From the NCBI RefSeq assembly GCF_030732095.1, contig NZ_JAVAMQ010000026.1, positions 1-37,934 on the forward strand: a stretch of DNA of 37,934 nucleotides. The letters are read 5' to 3'. The number at the start of each line of letters is the position of its first letter. Within the stretch, counting starts at the first letter, position 1. The stretch is from Paracoccus spongiarum. GTDB lineage: Bacteria; Pseudomonadota; Alphaproteobacteria; Rhodobacterales; Rhodobacteraceae. The notes beneath the pieces are model-generated. The model was not told where the DNA came from, searched no databases, and worked only from the letters and a program-made list of their open reading frames with translations. The position numbers were made by a program, and so were the translations under genes. Positions 15,746 through 23,841 of the stretch are shown here, in pieces.

Positions 15746-15883
15746 CAGCGAGCGCGCAATCAGGGCCATGCTTGAAATGGGCATCAGAACAGATTCGAGC
15801 AGCCTGCGCCGCGCCGTCTCCCTTGCCGCGAGACACAGCGTGGTGCGCAGCGTCTGCGGAAGTATCAAGAATATCGAGGTTAA

Positions 15884-15960
15884 TGGCGACCCCGGGAGGA
15901 CTTGAACCCCCAACCCCAGACTTAGAAGGTCCGTGCTCTATCCAGTTGAGCTACGGGGCC
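15884..15960 (-). tRNA. tRNA-Arg(TCT)
   Basis: This is a 77-nt cloverleaf on the minus strand. The acceptor stem is GGCCCCG with CGGGGTC, the discriminator is G, and CCA is encoded. The anticodon stem is CGGAC/GTCTG around the loop CTTCTAA, giving anticodon TCT (Arg). The T arm contains GTTCAAG. Its 3' end points left towards the IS graveyard and the catabolic cluster. Confidence 0.95.
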
Positions 15961-16070
15961 GTGATCCTCTCTTAGCCGTTCGCCGGTCCGATCGCAAGCG
16001 GATGCGTAACGCCTATGACATTGTTTCATTTGAATTTTCATGCCGAACCATGCCTGCCGGGGCGATCCGG

Positions 16071-16421
16071 TCACGGCGCCGTGGCGACGCAGTCGGCGTG
16101 GATCACCCGGTCCGGTGCGTCGCCGCCGGTCGCCACGGTCAGCCGGTCGCCCTTGTTCCACAGCTCGAGAACCTCGCCGGTGCCGCGCGACAGGTAGCGC
16201 GCGCCGGATGCCGAGGGCGCGGCCCGCAGCGCCACCAGCCGGCCGGCGACCAGCGCGACCGCATAGCCTTCGCCCGACGCGGGAGTGATGTAGACGACCG
16301 GCACCGCCGCGCCATCGGCGCAGCGATAGAGGGCCGGGATCAGGTCGTCAGCGGGCTGCTGGGCAACCGCGGCATCGCCGGGAAGCATCAGCAGCGCAAG
16401 GCCGGCCACCGCCGGCCTCAT
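16071..16421 (-). CDS. MliC/PliC-like C-type lysozyme inhibitor-family protein
   Basis: This secreted protein of 116 residues is of the membrane-bound lysozyme inhibitor family, which protects the peptidoglycan of Gram-negative bacteria against C-type lysozymes. The signal peptide is MRPAVAGLALLMLPGDAAVA. The MliC domain starts at YRCADGAAVPVVY and has the expected SASGARYLSRGTGEVLELW and a late Cys (IHADC) that can pair with the Cys in YRC. There is no lipobox Cys after the signal sequence, so it is probably soluble in the periplasm (PliC-like) rather than a lipoprotein. The start overlaps the end of the GNAT gene by four bases (ATGA), indicating one transcript. Confidence 0.82.
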   Translation of the reverse strand: MRPAVAGLALLMLPGDAAVAQQPADDLIPALYRCADGAAVPVVYITPASGEGYAVALVAGRLVALRAAPSASGARYLSRGTGEVLELWNKGDRLTVATGGDAPDRVIHADCVATAP

Positions 16422-16930
16422 GCGACATCCTGCAGGCGACGCGTCATGTAGACGCTGTTGGGATCGGGGCGGTAGTCGCCGAAGGGCGGACATTCCGCGA
16501 AGCCGGCCCGCAGATACAGCCCGCGGGCGGCCGCGAAGCCGGTCTGCGACCCGGTCTCCAGCCACAGATCGCTCAGCCCGGCGTCGCGGGCATGGGCGAT
16601 CAGGTGGCGCAGCATCAGCCGCGACAGGCCCTGGCCCCGATGTTCGGCCAGCACATGCATGGACTTCACTTCGCCCTGATGGCCGCCCCAGCGTTTCAGC
16701 GCGCCGATGGCCACCGCCCGTCCCTGCCGGCGCAGCACGAAGAAGTCGATCTGCGCCGAGGCCAGCGCGGCGCGCGGCAGCATGTGGATCGATTCCGGCG
16801 GCGTGTCGGCATGCATCTCGGCGGCATGGCGGCGGAAGATCAGGTCGAGGTCCGGGGCCAGCGGATCCTCGGCGGCGATGGACAGGTCGATGGCGTCGGT
16901 CACGGACGGCTCCGGGGCGGGATGCGGCAT
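16418..16930 (-). CDS. GNAT-family N-acetyltransferase
   Basis: This 170-residue acetyltransferase of the GNAT fold transfers an acetyl group from acetyl-CoA to an unknown amine. The acetyl-CoA binding segment is VKSMHVLAEHRGQGLSRLML (pattern V..R/HxGxGxxxxL), followed by LWLETGSQTGFAAARGLYLR and GFAECPPFGDY, typical of the second half of the fold. It starts at the ATG at 16930; the frame runs further upstream, but that part is the complement of the tRNA-Gly and is not coding. It overlaps the lysozyme-inhibitor gene, and 152 nt separate it from the divergent tRNA-Gly. Confidence 0.85.
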   Translation of the reverse strand: MPHPAPEPSVTDAIDLSIAAEDPLAPDLDLIFRRHAAEMHADTPPESIHMLPRAALASAQIDFFVLRRQGRAVAIGALKRWGGHQGEVKSMHVLAEHRGQGLSRLMLRHLIAHARDAGLSDLWLETGSQTGFAAARGLYLRAGFAECPPFGDYRPDPNSVYMTRRLQDVA

Positions 16931-17082
16931 GGCGCGACTGTGCCGCCATCCGTTGGCGGCGGTCAAGCATGCCGCGATCCCTCTCGCGCGCCCCCGCAGC
17001 GCCGCCACGCCGGGCAAATCCCGCCTGCTGCGACGGATTGCCCTTGCGAGGGCCACGCCGAAACAGTAACCAGAACCTCGTC

Positions 17083-17156
17083 GCGGGTGTAGCTCAATGG
17101 CAGAGCAGAAGCTTCCCAAGCTTACGACGAGGGTTCGATTCCCTTCACCCGCTCCA
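17083..17156 (+). tRNA. tRNA-Gly(CCC)
   Basis: This is a 74-nt cloverleaf with acceptor GCGGGTG/CACCCGC, discriminator T and encoded CCA. The D arm is AGCTCAATGGCAGAGC, the T arm contains GGTTCGATTCC, and the anticodon loop TTCCCAA gives CCC (Gly). The TSUP permease begins 27 nt later. Confidence 0.95.
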
Positions 17157-17183
17157 CTCTCCGCCCCGTCCCGGAAGGCCCAG

Positions 17184-17939
17184 ATGTTCGATTTCGTCCT
17201 GCTGTTCGTCGCCGGGCTGGTCGGAGGCATGCTGAACGCGGTCGCGGGGGGCGGAACCTTCATCACCTTTCCCGCACTGGTCTTCACCGGCGTGCCGCCG
17301 ATCGCGGCCAATGCGACCACGACCGTCGCCGCCCTGCCCGGCTACCTCGCCGCGACCCTTGGATTCCGGCGCGACATCGCCGCGATGGACGGCGCGCCCA
17401 TGCTGAAGCTGACCGGCTGGACGGCCGCGGGGGGCGCGCTGGGCTGCGCGCTGCTGCTGGTCAGTTCCAACGAGATCTTCTCGGTGCTGGTGCCCTTCCT
17501 GCTGCTGGCCGCCACCGTCGTCTTCTACTGGTCGGAGCCGATCCGCGCCTATGCCTCGCGCTGGCGGTCGGTGGTGACGCCCTTCGGGCTGGGCACGCTG
17601 CTGCCGATGGCGATCTATGGCGGCTATTTCAACGGCGGGCTGGGCATCATCATGCTGGCCGTCTTCGCGATGTGGGGCATGACCGAGCTGCACCAGATGA
17701 ACGGGCTGAAAAGCTGGCTCAGCTTTGCGCTGGCGGTGATCGCCTTTGCGGTGTTCGCGATCGGTGGCAAGATCGTCTGGGGTCCCGCCGCGATCATGTC
17801 CGCGGGCACCATCATCGGCGGCTATGCCGGCGCGCCGGTCGCCCGCCGCATTCCCCGGCAGGCGTTGCGCCTGCTGATCGCCGCGGTCGGCTTTGGCATG
17901 ACCGCGATCTTCTTCTGGCGTCTTCTGAACGGAGTATGA
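17184..17939 (+). CDS. TSUP (TauE/SafE) family membrane transporter
   Basis: This inner-membrane protein of 251 residues has about eight hydrophobic helices in two homologous halves, characteristic of TSUP permeases that carry sulfite, sulfoacetate or other small organic anions. The first-half motif is GMLNAVAGGGTFITFPAL, and the second-half counterpart is GGYFNGGLGIIMLAVF. The start at 17184 has GGAAGG upstream, and the protein begins MFDFVLLFVAG. It is followed after 4 nt by the RidA gene, so the two are co-transcribed. The substrate cannot be read from the sequence. Confidence 0.9.
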   Translation: MFDFVLLFVAGLVGGMLNAVAGGGTFITFPALVFTGVPPIAANATTTVAALPGYLAATLGFRRDIAAMDGAPMLKLTGWTAAGGALGCALLLVSSNEIFSVLVPFLLLAATVVFYWSEPIRAYASRWRSVVTPFGLGTLLPMAIYGGYFNGGLGIIMLAVFAMWGMTELHQMNGLKSWLSFALAVIAFAVFAIGGKIVWGPAAIMSAGTIIGGYAGAPVARRIPRQALRLLIAAVGFGMTAIFFWRLLNGV

Positions 17940-17943
17940 GACG

Positions 17944-18291
17944 ATGACCGACATCAAGCGCATCGAATGCGGACAACGCATGAGCCAGGCCGTCGTGGCC
18001 AATGGCACGGTCTGGCTGGCAGGGCAGGTGGCCGAGCCGGGCAAGCCCGCCGCCGACCAGACCCGCGCCATCCTCGCGCAGATCGACACGCTGCTGAAGA
18101 AGGCCGGCACCGACAAGACGCGGATCGTCTCGGCCCAGATCTGGATGGCCGACATGGCCGATTTCGCGGCGATGAACGCGGTCTGGGACGCCTGGGTGCC
18201 GCAGGGCCACGCCCCGGCCCGCGCGACCGGCGAATCGAAGCTGGCGACGCCCGACTACAAGGTCGAGATCATCGTGACGGCGCTGCTGTAA
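17944..18291 (+). CDS. RidA/YjgF/UK114-family protein
   Basis: This trimeric cytoplasmic protein of 115 residues belongs to the RidA superfamily, which hydrolyses reactive enamine/imine intermediates released by PLP enzymes. Family features seen are VWLAGQVAEPG near the N-terminus and ARATGESKLATPDYKVEI at the end, with the Arg equivalent to the ligand-binding Arg105 of the archetype. It resembles the YjgH/Rid subgroup more than canonical RidA, so deaminase activity is uncertain. Its last 23 bases overlap the convergent end of lpxB (18269-18291). Confidence 0.87.
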   Translation: MTDIKRIECGQRMSQAVVANGTVWLAGQVAEPGKPAADQTRAILAQIDTLLKKAGTDKTRIVSAQIWMADMADFAAMNAVWDAWVPQGHAPARATGESKLATPDYKVEIIVTALL

Positions 18292-19432
18292 GCGCCCCCA
18301 GGACCGAGCGCGCCGCCCGCAGCCCCGGCGCCTCGCCGCCCTTGCCCAGCCGGTCCATGGTCAGATCCATCGCGTCCAGCTGGGCCTTGCGGGTCGGCAT
18401 GTCCTCAAGCACCGCCTGCAGGGCCAGCGCCATCGGCCCCGGCTGGCAGGCGCTGCCCAGGAATTCGGGCACCACGCGGGTCTCGCTGACCAGGTTGACC
18501 AGCGTCACCGTGTCGGTGCGCAGCAGCATCCCCACCACCATCCGGCTCAGCGGCGCCATGTCGTAGGCGATCACCATCGGGATGCGGTTCGCCGCCAGTT
18601 CCAGGCTGACCGTGCCCGATGCGGCCAGCGCCAGATCGGCCGCCGCGAAGGCCGCGACCTTCTCGGCCGGATCCTCGACCACGATCGGCGCGCAGGGCCA
18701 GCGCCGGGCCATGTCGCGCACCATGTGGGCCACGCCCGGCACGGTGGGCAGCACCACCCGCATCTCGGGCACCCGGTCGCGCAGCCGCATCAGCGCCTCG
18801 TCAAAGCGACCGGCAAGGCGGCCGACCTCGGACTTGCGCGATCCGGGCAGGCACAGAACCACCGGCGCCGCCACGTCGATGCCATGCGCGGCGCGGAACA
18901 GGCCCGCATCATCGGGGCCGCCGACCTCGGCGGTGGCGACCGGATGGCCGACGAAATCGCAGCTCATCCCGGCGGCCTGCATCAGCGGCGGCTCGAAGGG
19001 CAGGATCGCCAGAACATGGTCGATCACCTGCGCCATCTTCAGCGCCCGGCCCGGCCGCCAGGCCCAGACCGAGGGCGCAACGTAATGGATGGTGCGCAGG
19101 CGGGGGTTCAGCGCCCGCGCCGCCCGGGCGACGCGGAGGCAGAAATCGGGCGCGTCGATGGTGATCAGCGCGTCCGGCGCGGCCTCGGCTATGGCCCGCG
19201 CGGTCTGCGCGATCCGCCGCTTGAGATGGCGGTAATTCGGCAGCACCTCCCAGATGCCCATCAGCGACAGCTCGTCCATGTCGAACAGGCTGTCCATCCC
19301 CTGGGCCTGCATCCGCGGCCCGCCGATGCCTTCGAACCGCGCCGCCGGGTCAAGCTGGCGCAGCCCCGCCATCAGCGCGCCGCCCAGCTGGTCGCCCGAC
19401 ACCTCGCCCGCGATCAGGAAGAACTTCATCAT
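18269..19432 (-). CDS. lpxB: Lipid-A-disaccharide synthase LpxB
   Basis: This peripheral membrane glycosyltransferase (GT19) of 387 residues joins UDP-2,3-diacylglucosamine and lipid X to make the lipid A disaccharide. The N-terminus FFLIAGEVSGDQLGGALMA, IDAPDFCLRVA, YVAPSVWAWRPGRA, the FVGHPV donor-side motif and LPGSRKSEV are all typical LpxB signatures, and the length is normal. It starts with tandem ATGs (19432 and 19429), 70 nt after lpxI. It is last in the fabZ-lpxA-lpxI-lpxB run, and its 3' end overlaps the convergent RidA gene. Confidence 0.96.
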   Translation of the reverse strand: MMKFFLIAGEVSGDQLGGALMAGLRQLDPAARFEGIGGPRMQAQGMDSLFDMDELSLMGIWEVLPNYRHLKRRIAQTARAIAEAAPDALITIDAPDFCLRVARAARALNPRLRTIHYVAPSVWAWRPGRALKMAQVIDHVLAILPFEPPLMQAAGMSCDFVGHPVATAEVGGPDDAGLFRAAHGIDVAAPVVLCLPGSRKSEVGRLAGRFDEALMRLRDRVPEMRVVLPTVPGVAHMVRDMARRWPCAPIVVEDPAEKVAAFAAADLALAASGTVSLELAANRIPMVIAYDMAPLSRMVVGMLLRTDTVTLVNLVSETRVVPEFLGSACQPGPMALALQAVLEDMPTRKAQLDAMDLTMDRLGKGGEAPGLRAARSVLGALTAAPSR

Positions 19433-19502
19433 CGCCTTCCGGTTGCTCGGTTACGCCATGCATAGGCCAGCCGCGCGCGGCTGGCCACCGCTTCGATGCC
19501 GG

Positions 19503-20312
19503 TCAGGTGCCGGCCTCGGCCCGCGCCCACAGGAACAGCCCCGCGGCCTCGGCGCGGCGCACCGCCTCGGCACGGTCCAGCAGGATCACCCCGCCCGCCT
19601 GCCAGGCGATGCCCGCCAGCCCCGCGGCGGCGGCCTGATCGACGGTGTCGGGGCCTAGCGCCGGCAGATCGACCCGCCGATCCTGACCGGGCTTCGGCGC
19701 CTTGTAGAACAGCCCGCGCCCGCCCTGCGGATCGGGACGCAGCCCGTCATGGCGCGCCACGAAATCCAGCATCGCGGCGGTGCCGGGCAGGGTCTCCAGC
19801 GCAAGGCACAACCCCTGCGCGACGACCACGCCCTGCCCGATGTCCAGCGGGCCGGTGCCGGCAAGGATCCGCGCCGCGCGGGCCGCGTCGCGCCGGTCGG
19901 CGACCGAGGGCGCGCCGGCCAGCACGCCCTCGCCGGGGACCAGATCGGGCAGGATCTCGTCCACCCCGCAGATCGCCAGGTCATGTTCCTCGAAGATGTC
20001 CAGCACCGTGCGCAGCGCGGCGTCGTCGCCCGACTGCATCGCCGTCAGGATGCGCGGGACCAGCTGCGCGGTGCGCGGATCGAAGGCCTCGGGGTCCAGC
20101 CGCGGCCGGCGCACCGCGCCGGCAAAGACCACCCGCCCGACGCCCTCGGCATGCAGGCTGTCCAGGAACGGCACCAGCCGTTCCAGCCGGAAACGGGTCG
20201 CCGGCACCGACGGGGCAAAGCCGTCCAGCGCATAGACCAGCGGATCGTCCAGCGCGGCGACGACCGCGGGCGCCAGCAGCCCCTGCCCGGCGATGACGGC
20301 GGTGCGGCTCAT
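19503..20312 (-). CDS. lpxI: UDP-2,3-diacylglucosamine pyrophosphatase LpxI
   Basis: This alphaproteobacterial LpxI-type hydrolase of 269 residues produces lipid X, replacing LpxH of enterobacteria. Characteristic stretches are DEILPDLVPGEGVLAG and GQDRRVDLPALGPDTVDQA, plus the C-terminal GIAWQAGGVILLDR, which are shared across the family. Its position between lpxA and lpxB is standard for Rhodobacterales. The ATG at 20312 overlaps the lpxA stop by four bases (ATGA). Confidence 0.93.
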   Translation of the reverse strand: MSRTAVIAGQGLLAPAVVAALDDPLVYALDGFAPSVPATRFRLERLVPFLDSLHAEGVGRVVFAGAVRRPRLDPEAFDPRTAQLVPRILTAMQSGDDAALRTVLDIFEEHDLAICGVDEILPDLVPGEGVLAGAPSVADRRDAARAARILAGTGPLDIGQGVVVAQGLCLALETLPGTAAMLDFVARHDGLRPDPQGGRGLFYKAPKPGQDRRVDLPALGPDTVDQAAAAGLAGIAWQAGGVILLDRAEAVRRAEAAGLFLWARAEAGT

Positions 20313-21097
20313 GCGGGCTTCGGCGCGAGGAACGACCGGTCGGTCGGCCCGAGGATGAAGTCCAGCACCTCGCGCTCCATGGCGGTCACCTCGCCTGCGG
20401 CATGGGCGCGGGCGGTATCGCGGAACGATCCCTGCCCCAGCATCCCCAGGAGGCCGCGCAGCGCCGCGATCTCGGCGCGGCTGGCGCCGCGGCGCTTGAG
20501 GCCCACCAGATTCAGCCCGTCCAGATGCCCGCGCGGGCCCTGCACCAGCCCGTAGGGGATCACGTCGGCGGTCACCATCGTCACCGCGCCGATCATCGCG
20601 CCGCGGCCGATGCGCACCCATTGATGCACGCCCGAGAGGCCGCCCACGATCACGTCGTCCTCCAGCACGCAATGGCCGGCGACCGAGGCGTTGTTGACGA
20701 GGATCACCTTGTTGCCGATCCGGCAGTCATGGGCGACATGGCTGCCCGCCATGAACAGCCCGTCATCGCCGATCCGCGTGACGCCGCCGCCGCCCTCGGT
20801 GCCGGGATTCATCGTGACATATTCGCGGATCCGGTTGCGGGCGCCGATCTCCAGACGGGCGCGCTCGCCGCGGAACTTCAGATCCTGCGGCACCTCGCCG
20901 ATCGAGGCGAAGGGAAAGATGACCGTATCGGCCCCGATCACGGTCTCGCCGGTCACCACGACATGCGATTTCAGCACCGCGCCCTCGCCCAGCCGGACCT
21001 GCGGTCCGACGACGCAGAACGGGCCGATCTCGACCCCGCTGCCGATCTCCGCCCCCGGCTCGACGACGGCCGTGGGGTGGATCGTCGGCTCAGCCAT
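20309..21097 (-). CDS. lpxA: UDP-N-acetylglucosamine O-acyltransferase LpxA
   Basis: This trimeric left-handed beta-helix acyltransferase of 262 residues performs the first step of lipid A synthesis, moving a 3-hydroxyacyl chain from ACP to UDP-GlcNAc. Hexapeptide repeats run from the N-terminus ([20 protein letters not shown]) to about residue 190, and the catalytic His lies in [15 protein letters not shown]. The C-terminal helical domain is present. Its start lies inside the end of fabZ (8-base overlap), so the two are translationally coupled. Confidence 0.96.
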   Translation of the reverse strand: MAEPTIHPTAVVEPGAEIGSGVEIGPFCVVGPQVRLGEGAVLKSHVVVTGETVIGADTVIFPFASIGEVPQDLKFRGERARLEIGARNRIREYVTMNPGTEGGGGVTRIGDDGLFMAGSHVAHDCRIGNKVILVNNASVAGHCVLEDDVIVGGLSGVHQWVRIGRGAMIGAVTMVTADVIPYGLVQGPRGHLDGLNLVGLKRRGASRAEIAALRGLLGMLGQGSFRDTARAHAAGEVTAMEREVLDFILGPTDRSFLAPKPA

Positions 21098-21569
21098 CGG
21101 CCTTCAGATCCATCATCGCGGTGAAATCGGCCTCGGCGCAGACCTGTCCCTCGACCTTGGCGACGCCGCGGAACTTCCAGATCTTGCCGCCCGCGCGGGT
21201 GACGGTGCAGTGCAGTTCCAGCACGTCGCCCGGCACCACCATGCGGCGGAACTTGCAGTTGTCGATGCCCATGAAATAGGTCAGCAGCGGCTTGTCGATC
21301 ACGTCGAGGCTGATGCCCACCACCACCGCCGAGGTCTGCGCCATCGCCTCGACGATGGTGACGCCGGGCATGATCGGCTGGGCCGGGAAATGGCCCTGGA
21401 AATGCGGCTCGTTGGCGGTGACGTTCTTGAGCCCCACGGCGCTTTCGAAGGCCACGATGTCGCGCACCTTGTCGATCAGCAGGAAGGGATAGCGGTGCGG
21501 AATGATCCGCTTGATCAGCGACAGATCAGCCTCGGTATACGGGGCAGGGTTGCGCGCGGTGTCGGCCAT
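21090..21569 (-). CDS. fabZ: (3R)-hydroxyacyl-ACP dehydratase FabZ
   Basis: This hot-dog-fold dehydratase of 159 residues acts in fatty acid elongation and competes with LpxA for 3-hydroxyacyl-ACP. The catalytic His is in [16 protein letters not shown] and the Glu is in [10 protein letters not shown]. The N-terminal [17 protein letters not shown] is diagnostic. The ATG at 21569 has GAAGGAA at the right distance; an in-frame upstream start at 21605 lacks this. It is the first lpx-region gene here. The usual lpxD/bamA neighbours are missing upstream and are replaced by the VWA/DUF4159 cluster. Confidence 0.95.
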   Translation of the reverse strand: MADTARNPAPYTEADLSLIKRIIPHRYPFLLIDKVRDIVAFESAVGLKNVTANEPHFQGHFPAQPIMPGVTIVEAMAQTSAVVVGISLDVIDKPLLTYFMGIDNCKFRRMVVPGDVLELHCTVTRAGGKIWKFRGVAKVEGQVCAEADFTAMMDLKADG

Positions 21570-21595
21570 GGGCGTTCCTTCAGGCGATGTATCTC

Positions 21596-21624
21596 GGGTT
21601 AACAACGCCGCCCCGACTTGGCAA
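21596..21624 (-). promoter_or_regulatory. Candidate sigma-70 promoter for fabZ-lpxA-lpxI-lpxB
   Basis: On the minus strand TTGCCA (21624-21619) and TAACCC (21601-21596) are spaced by 17 bp. The predicted start would be about 20 nt upstream of the fabZ ATG. This fits the 82-nt gap between the upstream cluster and fabZ, but the -10 match is modest. Confidence 0.35.
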
Positions 21625-21651
21625 GCATGACCGGCCGCCGCCCGCCCTGCG

Positions 21652-23841
21652 TCACGAGGGTGTCGGCGCGGCCCCGCCGCCCGCGCGCAGCGGCGCCCCG
21701 CGCCTTCCTTCGGCCAGCCAGCCGGTCAGGATCAGCCCGGCGATCAGCGCAAGCCAGGCCCAGCCGGGCAGCAGCGGCCGGCGTTCCAGCCCGGTGACGG
21801 TCGCCGCCTCGCGCGGGGTGATCGCGATCCAGTCGCGGCCGACCCCGCGGCCATGCGCCCGCCGCCCCTCGGCCACGCGGCGCAGTTCGGGCATGCCCTC
21901 GGACAGACGCACGACCGCGCCGCCGGTGGCCTCGGCCAGCGGCGCCAGCGCGTCGCCGCGCGCCACGGTCTGTTCGAATTCGCGCGGCGCGGCGGGGCCC
22001 AGTGCCAGAACCCGGCGCAGATCGCCGTCCTGCAGCCTGTAAAGGCCCGGCTCGGGCGCCGTCCAGACGGCGGTGAACCGGCCGGGCCCGACCTCGGCCA
22101 GGGCCACCTCGTCGGTCTGCCCGTCCGGGCGGGTGACGATCAGCGGGCCGGCACTGTCCTGCATGCTGCGCCGGGTAAAGCGCACCTCCAGCCCGCCCGA
22201 GACATCCGCCAGCAGGGCCTCTTCCTCGAGTTCGGGTTCCTTCATCGACCAGTGCGCGATGCGGCGCAGCAGTTCCAGCTGCGGGCCGCCGCCCTCGAAG
22301 CCGCGCCCCCACAGCCAGACCTGGTCCGAGGTCAGCATCGCCACCCGCCCCTCGCCCACCCGGCTCAGCATCAGCAGCGGCTTGCCCTCGGCCCCGGTCA
22401 TGGCGACCTGCGCCCCCGGCGCGGGCTCGGCCTCGGCCATGCGCAGCCAGCGGCCCCAGCCCGCGCCGTCCGTCCCCGCATCGGCCCCCGCATCCGCATC
22501 CGCAGCGGCCCCGGCATCCGCAGCGGCCCCGGGCGCGCCCGGCAGGCCGGCGGTGACCGGGTGGCGGCGGCCATCCTCGGTCAGCTGCGGGGTGAAGGGC
22601 GCGTCGATCACCCGCCCGGTCGGCCGCGCCGGCAGGATCCGGCCCAGCGGCGACAGGTTCAGCCCCTCGACGCTGGCCATCTCGGGGCCCGCGGCGACCA
22701 GGATCGCGCCGCCCTCCTCGACATAGCGGGCGATGTTGGCGAAGTAGTCGGGCGGCAGGATGCCGCGCACGCGGTAGCGGTCGAAGATGATCAGGTCGAA
22801 ATCGTCGATGCGCTGCAGGAACAGCTCGCGCGTGGGAAAGGCGATCAGCGACAATTCGTCGACCGGCACGCCGTCCGACTTGTCGGGCGGGCGCAGGATG
22901 GTGAAGTGGATCAGGTCCACCGCCGCATCCGATTTCAGCAGGTTGCGCCAGGTCCGTTCGCCGGCATGCGGCTCGCCCGAGACCAGCAGCACGCGCAGCC
23001 GGTCGCGCACGCCGTTGATGCTGATCGCGGCGCTGTTGTTGCGGTCGGTCAACTCGTCGCCGCCGGGCGCGTCGAAGCCGATCTGCACGACGTTCTGCCC
23101 GGCATGGGACGGCGTCACCGGCAGTTCCAGCGAGACGCCGACCGGCACCGCATAGGTCTGTTCGGCCTCGCCGTCGATGCTGATGCGCAGATTGGCCGAG
23201 CCGCCGCGCAGCGCATCGGGCACCGCGCCCTGATCCTCGATGCGCAGCCGGATCGTCACCTCCTGGTCGATCAGCCCGAAGGCCGGCGCCTCCTCGATGA
23301 CCAGCCGGCGGTCCCAGTCCTGCGGCCGCCCCGTCAGCAGCAGGTGGACCGGCGCGGGCAGGCCCGCGGGCAGCATCGCCGGATCATGCAGGTTGCCGTC
23401 GCTGACCGCGATCACGCCCGCAAGCCGGGCCGCCGGCTCGGCCGCGACGGCGCGCGACAGGGCGGTGGCCAGCAGCGTGCCGTCCTCGGCGTCGCCGACG
23501 GTGACGCGGCGCAGGTCGGTCCCCGGCAGCGCGGCGATCTGCCGGGCCAGCGCGTCGATGGCCGCATCGGTCTGGGCGCCGCGTTCGGGCAGCGACTGGC
23601 TGGCCGAGCGGTCGTCCAGCAGGATCACGATGTCGCTGAGGCCGGCGCGGCTGCCGATCTCCAGCGCGGGACCGGCCAGCGCCAGCGCCGCGGCCAGCCC
23701 GGCCAGCCCGCGCCAGGCCCAGCCGCGCAGCCCGCGCCACAGCGCGAAGCCCGCCACCAGCAGCGCCAGCCCGGCCAGCAGCCCGACCACCCACCACGGC
23801 AGGGCCGGGTCGAAACGCAGCTGGGTGCCCGCAGGGATCAC
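21652..23841 (-). CDS. Membrane protein with VWA-like and glutamine-amidotransferase-like regions
   Basis: This membrane-anchored protein of 729 residues belongs to a MoxR-linked cluster. Two N-terminal hydrophobic helices ([34 protein letters not shown]) are followed by a VWA-like part with [14 protein letters not shown], a degenerate metal-binding DxSxS. A class-I amidotransferase-like domain (about 285-510) has [18 protein letters not shown] and [16 protein letters not shown] final helix ([20 protein letters not shown]) lies near the C-terminus. An Ala/Asp-rich linker (about 435-465) is encoded by a tandem 18-bp repeat. The start is a GTG that overlaps the stop of the preceding gene (GTGA). 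The role is unproven; related MoxR-cluster proteins are linked to chaperone-like assembly or stress tolerance. Confidence 0.8.
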   Translation of the reverse strand: MIPAGTQLRFDPALPWWVVGLLAGLALLVAGFALWRGLRGWAWRGLAGLAAALALAGPALEIGSRAGLSDIVILLDDRSASQSLPERGAQTDAAIDALARQIAALPGTDLRRVTVGDAEDGTLLATALSRAVAAEPAARLAGVIAVSDGNLHDPAMLPAGLPAPVHLLLTGRPQDWDRRLVIEEAPAFGLIDQEVTIRLRIEDQGAVPDALRGGSANLRISIDGEAEQTYAVPVGVSLELPVTPSHAGQNVVQIGFDAPGGDELTDRNNSAAISINGVRDRLRVLLVSGEPHAGERTWRNLLKSDAAVDLIHFTILRPPDKSDGVPVDELSLIAFPTRELFLQRIDDFDLIIFDRYRVRGILPPDYFANIARYVEEGGAILVAAGPEMASVEGLNLSPLGRILPARPTGRVIDAPFTPQLTEDGRRHPVTAGLPGAPGAAADAGAAADADAGADAGTDGAGWGRWLRMAEAEPAPGAQVAMTGAEGKPLLMLSRVGEGRVAMLTSDQVWLWGRGFEGGGPQLELLRRIAHWSMKEPELEEEALLADVSGGLEVRFTRRSMQDSAGPLIVTRPDGQTDEVALAEVGPGRFTAVWTAPEPGLYRLQDGDLRRVLALGPAAPREFEQTVARGDALAPLAEATGGAVVRLSEGMPELRRVAEGRRAHGRGVGRDWIAITPREAATVTGLERRPLLPGWAWLALIAGLILTGWLAEGRRGAPLRAGGGAAPTPS
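22496..22531 (-). repeat. Perfect 18-bp tandem repeat in coding sequence
   Basis: Two identical adjacent 18-bp units (22496-22513 and 22514-22531; GCATCCGCAGCGGCCCCG) encode Ala/Asp/Gly-rich hexapeptides within the linker of the 729-residue protein. Degenerate units extend left to about 22476. The unit is a multiple of three, so copy-number change would lengthen or shorten the linker without a frameshift. Confidence 0.85.

Noticed and set aside
15884..15960. A second copy of the tRNA-Arg 3' end (att direct repeat) inside the window
   Set aside because: I scanned the left part of the window for the tRNA 3' segment and saw no copy; if one exists it lies beyond the left edge.
16931..17320. N-terminal extension of the GNAT protein across the tRNA-Gly
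   Set aside because: The extension is the complement of tRNA-Gly plus part of the TSUP gene; the tRNA explains it.
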